A stretch of 64,000 nt of DNA, taken from positions 186,001 through 250,000 of the forward strand of contig NZ_CP059600.1 in NCBI RefSeq assembly GCF_022369475.1. The letters are read 5' to 3'. Position 1 is the stretch's first letter. Each line of letters begins with the position of its first letter. This stretch comes from Campylobacter sp. RM12651 (lineage in GTDB: Bacteria; Campylobacterota; Campylobacteria; Campylobacterales; Campylobacteraceae). Below the pieces are notes generated by a model. It worked only from the letters and a program-made list of their open reading frames with translations, was not told the DNA's origin and searched no databases. Shown piece by piece: positions 26,736 through 34,552 of this stretch. A program made the position numbers and the translations under genes.

Positions 26736-29056
26736 TGAAAAAAATATTATTTCTTTGCTTTTGCGTTTATTTATATTCTTTTGAACTATATATAAACTCT
26801 GGCAAGGAAATAAATAAAAATATATCAGTTTTACATATTAAAAACAATACTGATATAACTTGTGATAAATTACAAGATGAGAATTTAAAACTTTATTTTA
26901 AATGTAGTGTGAAGGGTAAATCAAGGTTATTATCAAATCAAGATTTAACTTTATTCAAATTAGAATTTAAAAATTCAAAAGATACTTTAGATATATATAT
27001 TTACCCTAAAACAAATGTTAGTATTGTTGATAGCGAGCAAAAATTATATGATACTAATGTGGTTTTTGCATCTAGCAAAAAAGTTTCTAAAAATTTTACT
27101 TTTATATTTTTTCCATATACTCAAGGAGTGTTAAGTCCTAATGGACTTGATTTTGATGTGATTTTTCCTGATTTGCAAACTCCTTTTATAGAAGGGCTTG
27201 ATTTAGACCAAAATCCTGTAAATATTAGCGATAATAGTGATATTAATTCTTATTTGAGTATTAAAAAATATTACGATAATAAGCAATATAAAGAGCTATT
27301 AGATTTATGCAATATGTCTTTAGAAAAATATAAAAATAGTATTTTTATAAGCGAGTTTTATTTGTATAGAATTAGAGCTATGTTTAATTTGCTAAATGAA
27401 AATACCACTTTAAGCGAAGAAATTATTTCAAGTGCAAAAGATTATGTAAGGGTTTTTCCAAGTGATGAGAATTACACTGAAATATTGCAAATGATGGTAA
27501 AAACTTATTTAAAATTAGAACAAAGAAGTGATGCTGAATATTTTATAGATATTTTAAATAACGAGCATCCAAATTCTTATTACACAAAATTGGCAAGTTT
27601 AAACTATGCTGATTTTTTACTATCTCACGGCAAAAGAGATGCTGCTACTATTATTTATAATAATATTTTATTTAGTTCAGATGATGCGATTTTGGCTAGT
27701 AAAGCTGCAATATCTTTAGCAAAAATCAATATTAGTCATAATAAAGCAAAGGAAGCTAAGGAATTTGTATTAAAAGTCTTTAATGCAAATGAGCAATATT
27801 TATTAGAAGATAAGGATAAAACCTTAGGTTTAGCTGATGATTTTTTCAAGGAAAAAATGTATGATATTAGTGCTCCTATTTATGAGTTTTTATTTAAAAA
27901 TTCAAATAAATTAGACCCTTATTATGAAAGAGTGTTAAAAAATTTAGGTGTTTCTTTAGCTAAAAATAATGATTATAAAAAGGCTGATGAATATTTAAAT
28001 GAATATAAAAAGCTATTTCCAAATGGCGAATATATGAATATCATTGATGAAACTATTGATAGTTTATATTTTGAAAAAGATGAACAAGATAGCTTTAAAT
28101 TGCACGAATATTATAATTTTTTAATGGCTAAATATGATAATAATATATCAAAAAGAGCTCTTTATGAAGAAGTTAAATTATTGTATAAAGAAAAAGATTA
28201 TGAAAAGATTTTAAAACTAGAAAAGAAAATAAAAGATAGTGAAAATGAAGAGCTAATTTCTTTATATGATAGTAGCTTGATTAATTTATTAAATATTGCA
28301 TTAGATGATGATGATTGCGATGAAGTTTTAGGATACATAAAAAATAATAATTTTATAAGTGATGAAAAAGTCATTAATAAAATGAAATATTTAGAGTGCT
28401 TAGAGAGAAAAAAAGAAAATAAATTAGCTTTAGATTTTGCAATTAAGTTTGAAAATGAAGATTTGGTGTTTTATAAAATCAAACAAGCAAAACTTTTATA
28501 TTTAAATAAGCAGTATAAAGATGTGGAAAATATAATCAAATCTATTTTAAATAAACGATTTAATATTAAAAAACCAGAATATTTTGAGATATATTATTAT
28601 TTATCATTATCATTAATTAAGCAAAACAAATACAATGATGCTATTTTTTCATTAAAACAGCTTGAAAAATACGGTAATGGATTAAGATTAGTTGAGGTTT
28701 ATGACGAATTTTTGAATTACTTTAAAAACAATAATCTTGATATTTCAGCTATTACTTATGGTAAAAAAGCAATTAATATACAAAATTATTTAGGTATTAA
28801 TTTATATAGTCCTAAGATAGAGTTAATTACTTTAAATGCTTTAATTAATAAAAATAATATAAAAGAAGCTAAAGAAATATTTATAGATTTATATAAATTA
28901 AAATTAAGCGAAGAAGAATACAGCAATGCAAAATATTTAGAAGCTAGTATGCTAATTAAAAATAAAGAATTTGAAAAAGCAAAAGAAACTTTAAAAGAAT
29001 GCAAAAGTGGTGATTGGAAAAATTTATGTGATGAAAAATTACAACTTTTGGAATAA
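26735..29056 (+). CDS. pflA: Paralysed-flagellum protein PflA
   Basis: A 773-residue periplasmic protein: signal peptide (MKKILFLCFCVYLYS), an N-terminal beta-rich part (to about residue 160) and a long array of TPR-like helical repeats to the end. The repeats are rich in Lys/Glu/Asn/Tyr. PflA is a scaffold disk component of the Campylobacter flagellar motor that anchors stator complexes and is needed for rotation. The position straight after nuoN is the same as in Campylobacter jejuni, which is the main support along with architecture and length. Confidence 0.85.
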   Translation: MKKILFLCFCVYLYSFELYINSGKEINKNISVLHIKNNTDITCDKLQDENLKLYFKCSVKGKSRLLSNQDLTLFKLEFKNSKDTLDIYIYPKTNVSIVDSEQKLYDTNVVFASSKKVSKNFTFIFFPYTQGVLSPNGLDFDVIFPDLQTPFIEGLDLDQNPVNISDNSDINSYLSIKKYYDNKQYKELLDLCNMSLEKYKNSIFISEFYLYRIRAMFNLLNENTTLSEEIISSAKDYVRVFPSDENYTEILQMMVKTYLKLEQRSDAEYFIDILNNEHPNSYYTKLASLNYADFLLSHGKRDAATIIYNNILFSSDDAILASKAAISLAKINISHNKAKEAKEFVLKVFNANEQYLLEDKDKTLGLADDFFKEKMYDISAPIYEFLFKNSNKLDPYYERVLKNLGVSLAKNNDYKKADEYLNEYKKLFPNGEYMNIIDETIDSLYFEKDEQDSFKLHEYYNFLMAKYDNNISKRALYEEVKLLYKEKDYEKILKLEKKIKDSENEELISLYDSSLINLLNIALDDDDCDEVLGYIKNNNFISDEKVINKMKYLECLERKKENKLALDFAIKFENEDLVFYKIKQAKLLYLNKQYKDVENIIKSILNKRFNIKKPEYFEIYYYLSLSLIKQNKYNDAIFSLKQLEKYGNGLRLVEVYDEFLNYFKNNNLDISAITYGKKAINIQNYLGINLYSPKIELITLNALINKNNIKEAKEIFIDLYKLKLSEEEYSNAKYLEASMLIKNKEFEKAKETLKECKSGDWKNLCDEKLQLLE

Positions 29057-29083
29057 TTTAAGCTAAATCTAATTTTTAAAATA

Positions 29084-29089
29084 TATAAT
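29084..29089 (+). promoter_or_regulatory. -10 box for the tRNA-Ser/tRNA-Arg unit
   Basis: TATAAT 17 bases before the tRNA-Ser 5' end, in AT-rich sequence after pflA. Confidence 0.6.
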
Positions 29090-29105
29090 ATGCGTTTTAC
29101 TTATT

Positions 29106-29196
29106 GGACAGATGGGTGAGTGGCTGAAACCACACCCCTGCTAAGGGTGCAGCTCTTAATCGGGGCTCGAGGGTTCAAATCCCTCTCTGTCCGCCA
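29106..29196 (+). tRNA. tRNA-Ser (anticodon GCT)
   Basis: Acceptor GGACAGA pairs with TCTGTCC, followed by G and encoded CCA. The anticodon stem CACCC/GGGTG holds CTGCTAA, giving GCT (reads AGC/AGU). There is a long variable arm (GCAGCTCTTAATCGGGGCTC region), as expected for a class II tRNA. The T-arm is GAGGG-TTCAAAT-CCCTC. Confidence 0.96.
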
Positions 29197-29220
29197 CTTT
29201 ATTTCAAAAACTTATTTTAT

Positions 29221-29297
29221 GCGCTCGTAGCTCAGCTGGATAGAGCATTTGATTGCGGTTCAAAAGGTCAGGGATTCGAATTCCTTCGGGCGCACCA
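29221..29297 (+). tRNA. tRNA-Arg (anticodon GCG)
   Basis: Acceptor GCGCTCG pairs with CGGGCGC (one T-G), then A and CCA. The anticodon stem TTTGA/TCAAA holds the loop TTGCGGT, so the anticodon is GCG (reads CGC, and CGU by wobble). Most bacteria use an ACG anticodon edited to inosine for these codons. 24 bases after tRNA-Ser and probably cotranscribed. Confidence 0.95.
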
Positions 29298-29361
29298 TTC
29301 ATACTCATTGTTAATATATAGTTTTATAATTTGTTTTTTTAATACTTTAAAAGGAGTTATA

Positions 29362-29802
29362 ATGAGAAAATTACTTTCTTCATTGGTAGTTGTTGGTGCG
29401 ATTAGCACTTCTTTATTTGCAGGTGCAAATACTCAAACAGGTTGCGGACTTGGAACTATAATTATTAAAAACCCTGATTCAGCAATTATGTATGCTTTAC
29501 AAGCTACTACAAACGGAACTTCAGGTAATCAAACTTTTGGTATTACTACAGGAACACTAAATTGCCAAGAAACAAGATTAGTTCATAATGAAAAAGCAAT
29601 TAATTTCGTAAATGCAAATCTTGACGCCTTATCAAATGAAGCTGCTTTAGGAATGGGCGAGCATTTAGATACTTTAGCTGAACTTTTAGAAGTAAAAGAT
29701 GCTGATTTATTTAAAGCTAATTTAAGAGCAAATTACTTAGCTATTTATAATTCAAGCGATGTTGTAGGTGCTCAAGTTTTAGATAGAGCTTCTGCTTTAT
29801 AA
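29362..29802 (+). CDS. DUF3015 family periplasmic protein
   Basis: A 146-residue exported protein. The signal peptide MRKLLSSLVVVGAISTSLFA is followed by GANTQTGCGLGTIII, matching the Gly-Cys-Gly-Leu opening of DUF3015. A second conserved Cys lies in LNCQETR. The ATG at 29362 follows AAAAGGAG and is preferred over an upstream in-frame codon at 29308. Function unknown. The adjacent DUF4105 gene is a partner often seen beside DUF3015 genes. Confidence 0.82.
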   Translation: MRKLLSSLVVVGAISTSLFAGANTQTGCGLGTIIIKNPDSAIMYALQATTNGTSGNQTFGITTGTLNCQETRLVHNEKAINFVNANLDALSNEAALGMGEHLDTLAELLEVKDADLFKANLRANYLAIYNSSDVVGAQVLDRASAL

Positions 29803-31650
29803 TTGAAAAAGTTTTTATTTTTATTGTGCTTTTGTATTTTTGCAAAGGCACAAGATAATGAATTATTAAATCTTGATTTTTCTAAATTAAGTATTTCTAA
29901 AGATGAGTTTTTAGAAATTATTCAACAAGCTAATCAAAAACAAGTTTTTAACACAATAGAATGGAAAAATCTCCTTCACTTTACAAACAACAAAAGCGAG
30001 ATAATTAATAAAGAATTTTTTTATTCAAATCAAAGGAATTTAAAATCAGAATTTGAGCTTAATTTATATATGTATTTTTTAAAAAAAGAAATATATTTAG
30101 GCAAAAAAGAAGAGTTAAATCAAAAAGATTCTGCTATAACTTTTAGCAACGATAATGATAATTTGCACTTTATTTGCAAGTTTCCTTTAAGGGCAAAATA
30201 CATAGAAAAATCTCTAAAACTTACTAAAAATCAGGATTTAAATTGTTCTGATTTGAATAATTTCTTAGAATATATTAGCCCTAAATCAATTAGCATAGTT
30301 TTTCCAGCTGCTTATTTAAATTCCCCAGCTTCAATGTTTGGGCATACATTTTTGCTAATTAATTCTAATTACAATTCAAGGCTTTTATCTTACGCTATTA
30401 ATTATGCTGCCGATGTTGATGAAAAAGATGAAAATGGCTTAAAGTTTGCCTTTAAAGGTTTGTTTGGCGGATACATTGGCAAGTATTCTTTAAAGCCTTA
30501 TTATGATATGTTAAAAACATACAAAGATAGCGAAAATAGAGACCTTTACGAGTATGATTTAAAATTAAATGAAGAAGAAGTAAATAGACTGATTTTGCAT
30601 TTATGGGAGATTAAGGATAGTAGTTCGGTTTATTTGTTTTTTGATAAAAATTGTTCTTATAATATTTTGTGGTTACTTGAGAATGCAAATCCTGATATTA
30701 AATTAAGAAATAAATTTATTTATAGCGTAATCCCAAGCAATACTATACAAAAAATCAACGACATTAATCTAATTAGTGATTATCACTATAGAGCATCAAA
30801 GTTAAATACCATTTTAAATCAAGCAAAAGATTTGAGTTTTGATGAGATAAATCTAGCAAAAAATATAGCTTTAGGTAAAATTGAGCCAAATTATGATTAT
30901 TCTATTTTAGCCTTAGCGAACGAGCTTAGTCAGTATTATGCTAGTAAAAATGAGCTTAGTGTAGATGAATACAAAAAAATAACTCATAAAATATCTAGTA
31001 ATTTATCTCAAAGCAAAATAGCAAAGCTTCCTTTAAAAACTCCAAAGGAAAGCATAATTAAGGCTAATTATCCTAGCAAAATATCATTTGCTTATGATAC
31101 AAAAAAGAAAGCTTTATTATCAATTAGACCAGCCTTGCACGATATTTATGAAGATGATTTGGGTTTTGATAAAGGTATAGGGATAGAATTTTTAAGCACT
31201 ACTATTAATTATGATAAAAAGCCTAAATTAGATGAGTTTGTCCTGCTAAGACTTGCAAGTTTAAGTGATTTTAACTATATAAATCATAAGCCAAGTTTTT
31301 TGTTTAAATTAGCTTATGATGATGTATTAGATGATAAATTAGCAAATATGGAGCTTTTAGGTGGGATTAGTTTTGTTAATGAGTATTTTTTATTATCATT
31401 TTTAAGTGGTTTTAGAGTTTATAAAGATGGTTTGAGCTTTAATAATCAAATAATTACAAGCCTATCTTATAAAGCAAATAAGCTTAGTTTAAGTTATCAT
31501 AAGAATTTTTATAAGCACGGCTTATTAGAAGATATTTTAAGTATCAAAACTCATTTTAAGATTTATAAAAACACTGCGATTTTTGCTGAATTTCAAAAAT
31601 ATTTTCACAAAAACGAAACATTTAAAATAGGTATAAATTATTATTTTTGA
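29803..31650 (+). CDS. DUF4105 family exported protein
   Basis: A 615-residue protein that starts with TTG directly after the stop codon of the DUF3015 gene. The signal peptide is MKKFLFLLCFCIFAKA. A papain-like DUF4105/Lnb-type domain is suggested by FPAAYLNSPASMFGHTFLLI (His in GHTF) and FFDKNCSYNILWLLE (Cys in NCSYN), the family's likely catalytic pair. The C-terminal third is beta-rich and ends in an aromatic residue, which suggests outer-membrane association. Function unknown. Translationally coupled with the upstream gene. Confidence 0.78.
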   Translation: MKKFLFLLCFCIFAKAQDNELLNLDFSKLSISKDEFLEIIQQANQKQVFNTIEWKNLLHFTNNKSEIINKEFFYSNQRNLKSEFELNLYMYFLKKEIYLGKKEELNQKDSAITFSNDNDNLHFICKFPLRAKYIEKSLKLTKNQDLNCSDLNNFLEYISPKSISIVFPAAYLNSPASMFGHTFLLINSNYNSRLLSYAINYAADVDEKDENGLKFAFKGLFGGYIGKYSLKPYYDMLKTYKDSENRDLYEYDLKLNEEEVNRLILHLWEIKDSSSVYLFFDKNCSYNILWLLENANPDIKLRNKFIYSVIPSNTIQKINDINLISDYHYRASKLNTILNQAKDLSFDEINLAKNIALGKIEPNYDYSILALANELSQYYASKNELSVDEYKKITHKISSNLSQSKIAKLPLKTPKESIIKANYPSKISFAYDTKKKALLSIRPALHDIYEDDLGFDKGIGIEFLSTTINYDKKPKLDEFVLLRLASLSDFNYINHKPSFLFKLAYDDVLDDKLANMELLGGISFVNEYFLLSFLSGFRVYKDGLSFNNQIITSLSYKANKLSLSYHKNFYKHGLLEDILSIKTHFKIYKNTAIFAEFQKYFHKNETFKIGINYYF

Positions 31651-31831
31651 TATTTTTTTGGATTTGGAATTTAATTTGATTTTTTTTTAAATTCTAAGTA
31701 TTCGGGTTAGCAATTGTTTTTAAAAATTTATAAAAAAGATATAAATAAATATAAAATATTTTTAGTTTTTTATATTAATAAAATTATTTAATTTTTATTA
31801 TAATTACTTAAAATCTATATAAGGAAAATTT
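31651..31831. other. AT-rich gap, no antitoxin ORF
   Basis: 181 bases between the DUF4105 gene and the zeta-type kinase. It contains an imperfect hairpin (GAATTTAA ... TTAAATTC, about 31669-31697) that may terminate the upstream operon. No ORF with a ribosome site lies here, so the kinase lacks the usual upstream antitoxin gene. Confidence 0.6.
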
Positions 31832-32422
31832 ATGATAAATCAACCTATAGTTACTATTTTTGCTGGTGTAAATGGTGCAGGAAAAACCACTTTATATTTT
31901 TTAACACTAGAAAAAGGAATAAATTTAGGCTATCGTATAAATGTAGATGAAATAGCTCAAAGTATTGGAGACTATAGAGATAGACAAACTCAAGTTCGTG
32001 CCTCAAGAATAGCTATAAAAATGCGTAAGGTTTACATAGATGATAAACTTAATTTCAATCAAGAAACTACACTTTGTGGAAAATCTATATTAAATCTATT
32101 TGATGAATTAAAAGAGAATAATTACAAAATAAATTTACGCTTTGTAGGGCTTGATAGCCCACAAACAGCAAAAGAGCGTGTAAAAATACGAGTTAGTAAA
32201 GGTGGACATGATATAGAACCACATTTAATAGATAAAAGATATTACGAAAGTATGCAAAATCTTTTAAAAATTATGCCGTTGTGTGATGAGATTTTGGTTT
32301 ATGATAACACTAAAAATTATGAATTAATTGCAAAAATAACAAATGGAAAAGTAGATATACAAAAAAATATTGAATGGTTCAATGATTTAATTTCAGAAAA
32401 AATAAAACTTCAAAATTATTAA
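31832..32422 (+). CDS. Zeta-toxin-like P-loop kinase, apparently orphan
   Basis: A 196-residue protein with Walker A GVNGAGKTT (Lys18), NVDEIA, NFNQETTL and the conserved RVSKGGHDI followed by IDKRYYESMQNL, the pattern of the zeta/PezT-like group (COG4185). Zeta toxins phosphorylate UDP-N-acetylglucosamine and block wall synthesis; whether this member does is unknown. AAGGAA precedes the ATG. No antitoxin-like ORF is seen on either side. It is followed at 45 bases by the phase-variable sialidase-like gene. Confidence 0.8.
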   Translation: MINQPIVTIFAGVNGAGKTTLYFLTLEKGINLGYRINVDEIAQSIGDYRDRQTQVRASRIAIKMRKVYIDDKLNFNQETTLCGKSILNLFDELKENNYKINLRFVGLDSPQTAKERVKIRVSKGGHDIEPHLIDKRYYESMQNLLKIMPLCDEILVYDNTKNYELIAKITNGKVDIQKNIEWFNDLISEKIKLQNY

Positions 32423-32466
32423 TTTATGAATATTAGTTATGATTTTAAAAACCACAAAGGACAAAG

Positions 32467-33562
32467 ATGAAAAAACTCACATTATTTTTATTTAGTTTAT
32501 TTTTATGGGGGGGGGTATTTATTAAATAACAAAGATATAAATTTTACTTATTTAACCAAACCAACCAACCACAAAACCCAAACAATCCAAGAATTAAAAA
32601 GCATTTCTATACCAATGAAACAAGGTGTATTATCAGCACATTCTTCAAGCACAATATCTCTTAATAATGATTATTTGCTTAGCGTATTTTTTGCAGGTTC
32701 TAAAGAAGGTGCAAAAGATGTAGCAATTTATGCGAGTATTTATCAAGGCACAAATTATTTAGAGCCTTTTGCATTAATTACTAGAGAAAAGCTTATGAAA
32801 GATAGCAAAGAATATATTAAAAAAATCGGAAATCCAACCTTAGTCAAAACAGATAATAAAATCCATTTATTTGTTGTAGGAGTTAGTTTTGGCGGCTGGG
32901 CAAATAGCAAAATATATCATTATATTAGCAGTATTGATACTATTGATTTTAAATTCCAAAAAGTCCTTCATTTAAGCCCTTTTGCAAATATTAGTAATCT
33001 TGTAAGAGCTAATGCTATTTATATTAATTTAGGTAAAGAATTTGGCTTTTTACTCCCAATTTATCACGAATTAGCCAATAAATATCCTTTAGCTTTAGTA
33101 TTTAATAATTCAGGCGAACTTTTAAAAATCAAAAAACTCACTAATGCTAAAGATTTATTTCAGCCAAGTGTCGTTGCTATTAATGATAAACTAGCTTTAT
33201 TTGCTTTTAGGTCTAGCAAAAGTGCTAATTATGATTTTTATACTATGACTTGTGATAATCTTTTAAACTGCAATGATTTAACAAAAACAAATCTAAAAAA
33301 TTATGATAATTCTATTAATTTATTCAAAGTAAATAATGATATTTTCTTGCTTTTTAATAGCGATAAAGATGGTTCAAGAAATACTTTAAGCCTTGCTATT
33401 ATGAAAGATTATAATGATTTTCATAGGATTTTAGATATTGATAAAGGTAAAGAAATGAGCTACGCAAGTGTATTTATTAGCGATAATAAAGCTCATATTA
33501 CATACACACATAATCGTGATTTTATTCAATACAAACAATTTTTATTTAACAAAAAGGATTAA
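32467..33562 (+). pseudogene. Sialidase-like (BNR) exported protein, out of frame at a G9 tract (phase-OFF)
   Basis: The ATG at 32467 (AAAGGA upstream) starts a hydrophobic signal sequence MKKLTLFLFSLFLWGG and runs into G9 (32507-32515). In the current length it stops at 32527 after 20 codons. Removing one G joins it to an open frame from 32516 to 33562, about 364 residues. The body matches the sialidase/BNR_2 pattern: an N-terminal GVLSAHSSSTISL, a central NPTLVKTDNKIHLFVVG, NSDKDGSRNTLSLAIMKD and a C-terminal HITYTHNRDFIQY. It would act on sugar substrates in the periplasm or outside the cell; the true substrate is unknown. This is the classical Campylobacter contingency-gene arrangement, captured OFF. 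Coupled to a membrane protein 2 bases downstream. Confidence 0.85.
32507..32515 (+). repeat. Poly-G tract (G9) in coding sequence
   Basis: Nine consecutive guanines inside the signal-peptide codons. G8 (or G11) gives the full-length reading frame; G9 gives premature termination. Confidence 0.95.
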
Positions 33563-33564
33563 AA

Positions 33565-34101
33565 ATGCACTTTATTTATACTTTACTTTATTTATCAATT
33601 TTTGCAAGTATTTTTCAAAAACTTACAATTAAGAAGAAAATTTTTATATATTTAGCGATAATTTTTTTGACAAATATATCTATATTTAATGGTTTGAGTT
33701 TGAATGATTATACTTATAGTATATTTTCTAATCTTAGTATTTTTAGTGTTTTAATTTTGCTATTAATAATTTTTAATCAAGGCAAATTGCTTGATTTTAG
33801 GGCTTATGTTTATATTTTTGTTATCAATCTTTTATTTTTTCTATCATTTTTAAATATTATTGCTTTTGATATTTATTATGAAAATGGTTTTTTAAATTAT
33901 TTAATAATTTTTGTAATTTTTATAATTTCGTATTTGCTAAATCAAATTCTATCAATTTTATTTTTGCTATCTTTAGCAATATCTTTTATCTTAGGCATTG
34001 ATAATATAAATGATTGTTTTTTTGATATTTTTATTTTGATATTTTCATTTTTTCAAGTAATTTTAAAAGCAATTAAAAAGAATTTAAATAAGTCTAGTTA
34101 A
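33565..34101 (+). CDS. Polytopic membrane protein of unknown function
   Basis: A 178-residue, extremely hydrophobic protein rich in Ile, Leu and Phe, with five or six predicted spans and a short basic C-terminus (KAIKKNLNKSS). It begins 2 bases after the sialidase-like gene with AAAAGGA upstream, so it is likely made with it. I recognise no family motif. The context suggests a membrane partner of the phase-variable exported protein. Confidence 0.7.
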   Translation: MHFIYTLLYLSIFASIFQKLTIKKKIFIYLAIIFLTNISIFNGLSLNDYTYSIFSNLSIFSVLILLLIIFNQGKLLDFRAYVYIFVINLLFFLSFLNIIAFDIYYENGFLNYLIIFVIFIISYLLNQILSILFLLSLAISFILGIDNINDCFFDIFILIFSFFQVILKAIKKNLNKSS

Positions 34102-34112
34102 CTAGACTTATT
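34087..34112. terminator. Bidirectional terminator between convergent genes
   Basis: AATAAGTCTAG-TTAA-CTAGACTTATT is a perfect 26-base palindrome that overlaps the stop codons of both flanking genes. Confidence 0.88.
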
Positions 34113-34548
34113 TGACCTTTACAGGATATAAGCTTGGGTATTCATAGATTTTCCACTCGCCATTTTCGTTGTGTAAAATCACATCTTTACTGAATTTATG
34201 TTGCTGGATTTTGTAGTTTGTATCTACTTGAACTATTGCTATTTCGCTACTTTTGTTCTTTTTAGTAAAGTTCATTTCTATAGTATCATCATTACCTTTA
34301 TAATCATAATCTATAAAAATCATATCCTTACCTTTATCTTGAAACTTCTTAAAATAATCCACATTATTTTTACTAGCAAGTAATTTAGCAGCATCACTCA
34401 TTTTCCCAGCTTCACATAAAAGCACAAAGTCTTTAACCACAGCTTCAGGCTCTTTAGCTTCATTGCCGCAAGCACTAAGAATTAGTGCTGCAGCAATTAA
34501 ACTTGATGCCGTAAAACTTAAAATCATATTAGCATCTTTATTTTTCAT
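34108..34548 (-). CDS. DUF4878-type lipoprotein
   Basis: A 146-residue lipoprotein with lipobox ALILSAC (Cys27) and a small NTF2-like domain. The pattern is EAVVKDFVLLCEAGKMSDAAKLL at the N-terminus and GEWKIYEYPSL at the end. Such domains are common in small surface lipoproteins of unknown role. It starts 4 bases after the rhodanese-cytochrome gene and so is the third gene of the mccA operon. It could be an accessory factor of that system, or just a passenger. Confidence 0.72.
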   Translation of the reverse strand: MKNKDANMILSFTASSLIAAALILSACGNEAKEPEAVVKDFVLLCEAGKMSDAAKLLASKNNVDYFKKFQDKGKDMIFIDYDYKGNDDTIEMNFTKKNKSSEIAIVQVDTNYKIQQHKFSKDVILHNENGEWKIYEYPSLYPVKVK

Positions 34549-34552
34549 ACTC

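Noticed and set aside
29106-29297. tRNA pair as an integration site of a mobile element
   Set aside because: No integrase, no partial tRNA repeat (att) downstream and no change in composition was seen.
34087-34112. Perfect palindrome as a recombination or operator site
   Set aside because: It lies exactly between two convergent stop codons, where a bidirectional terminator is the simplest explanation.
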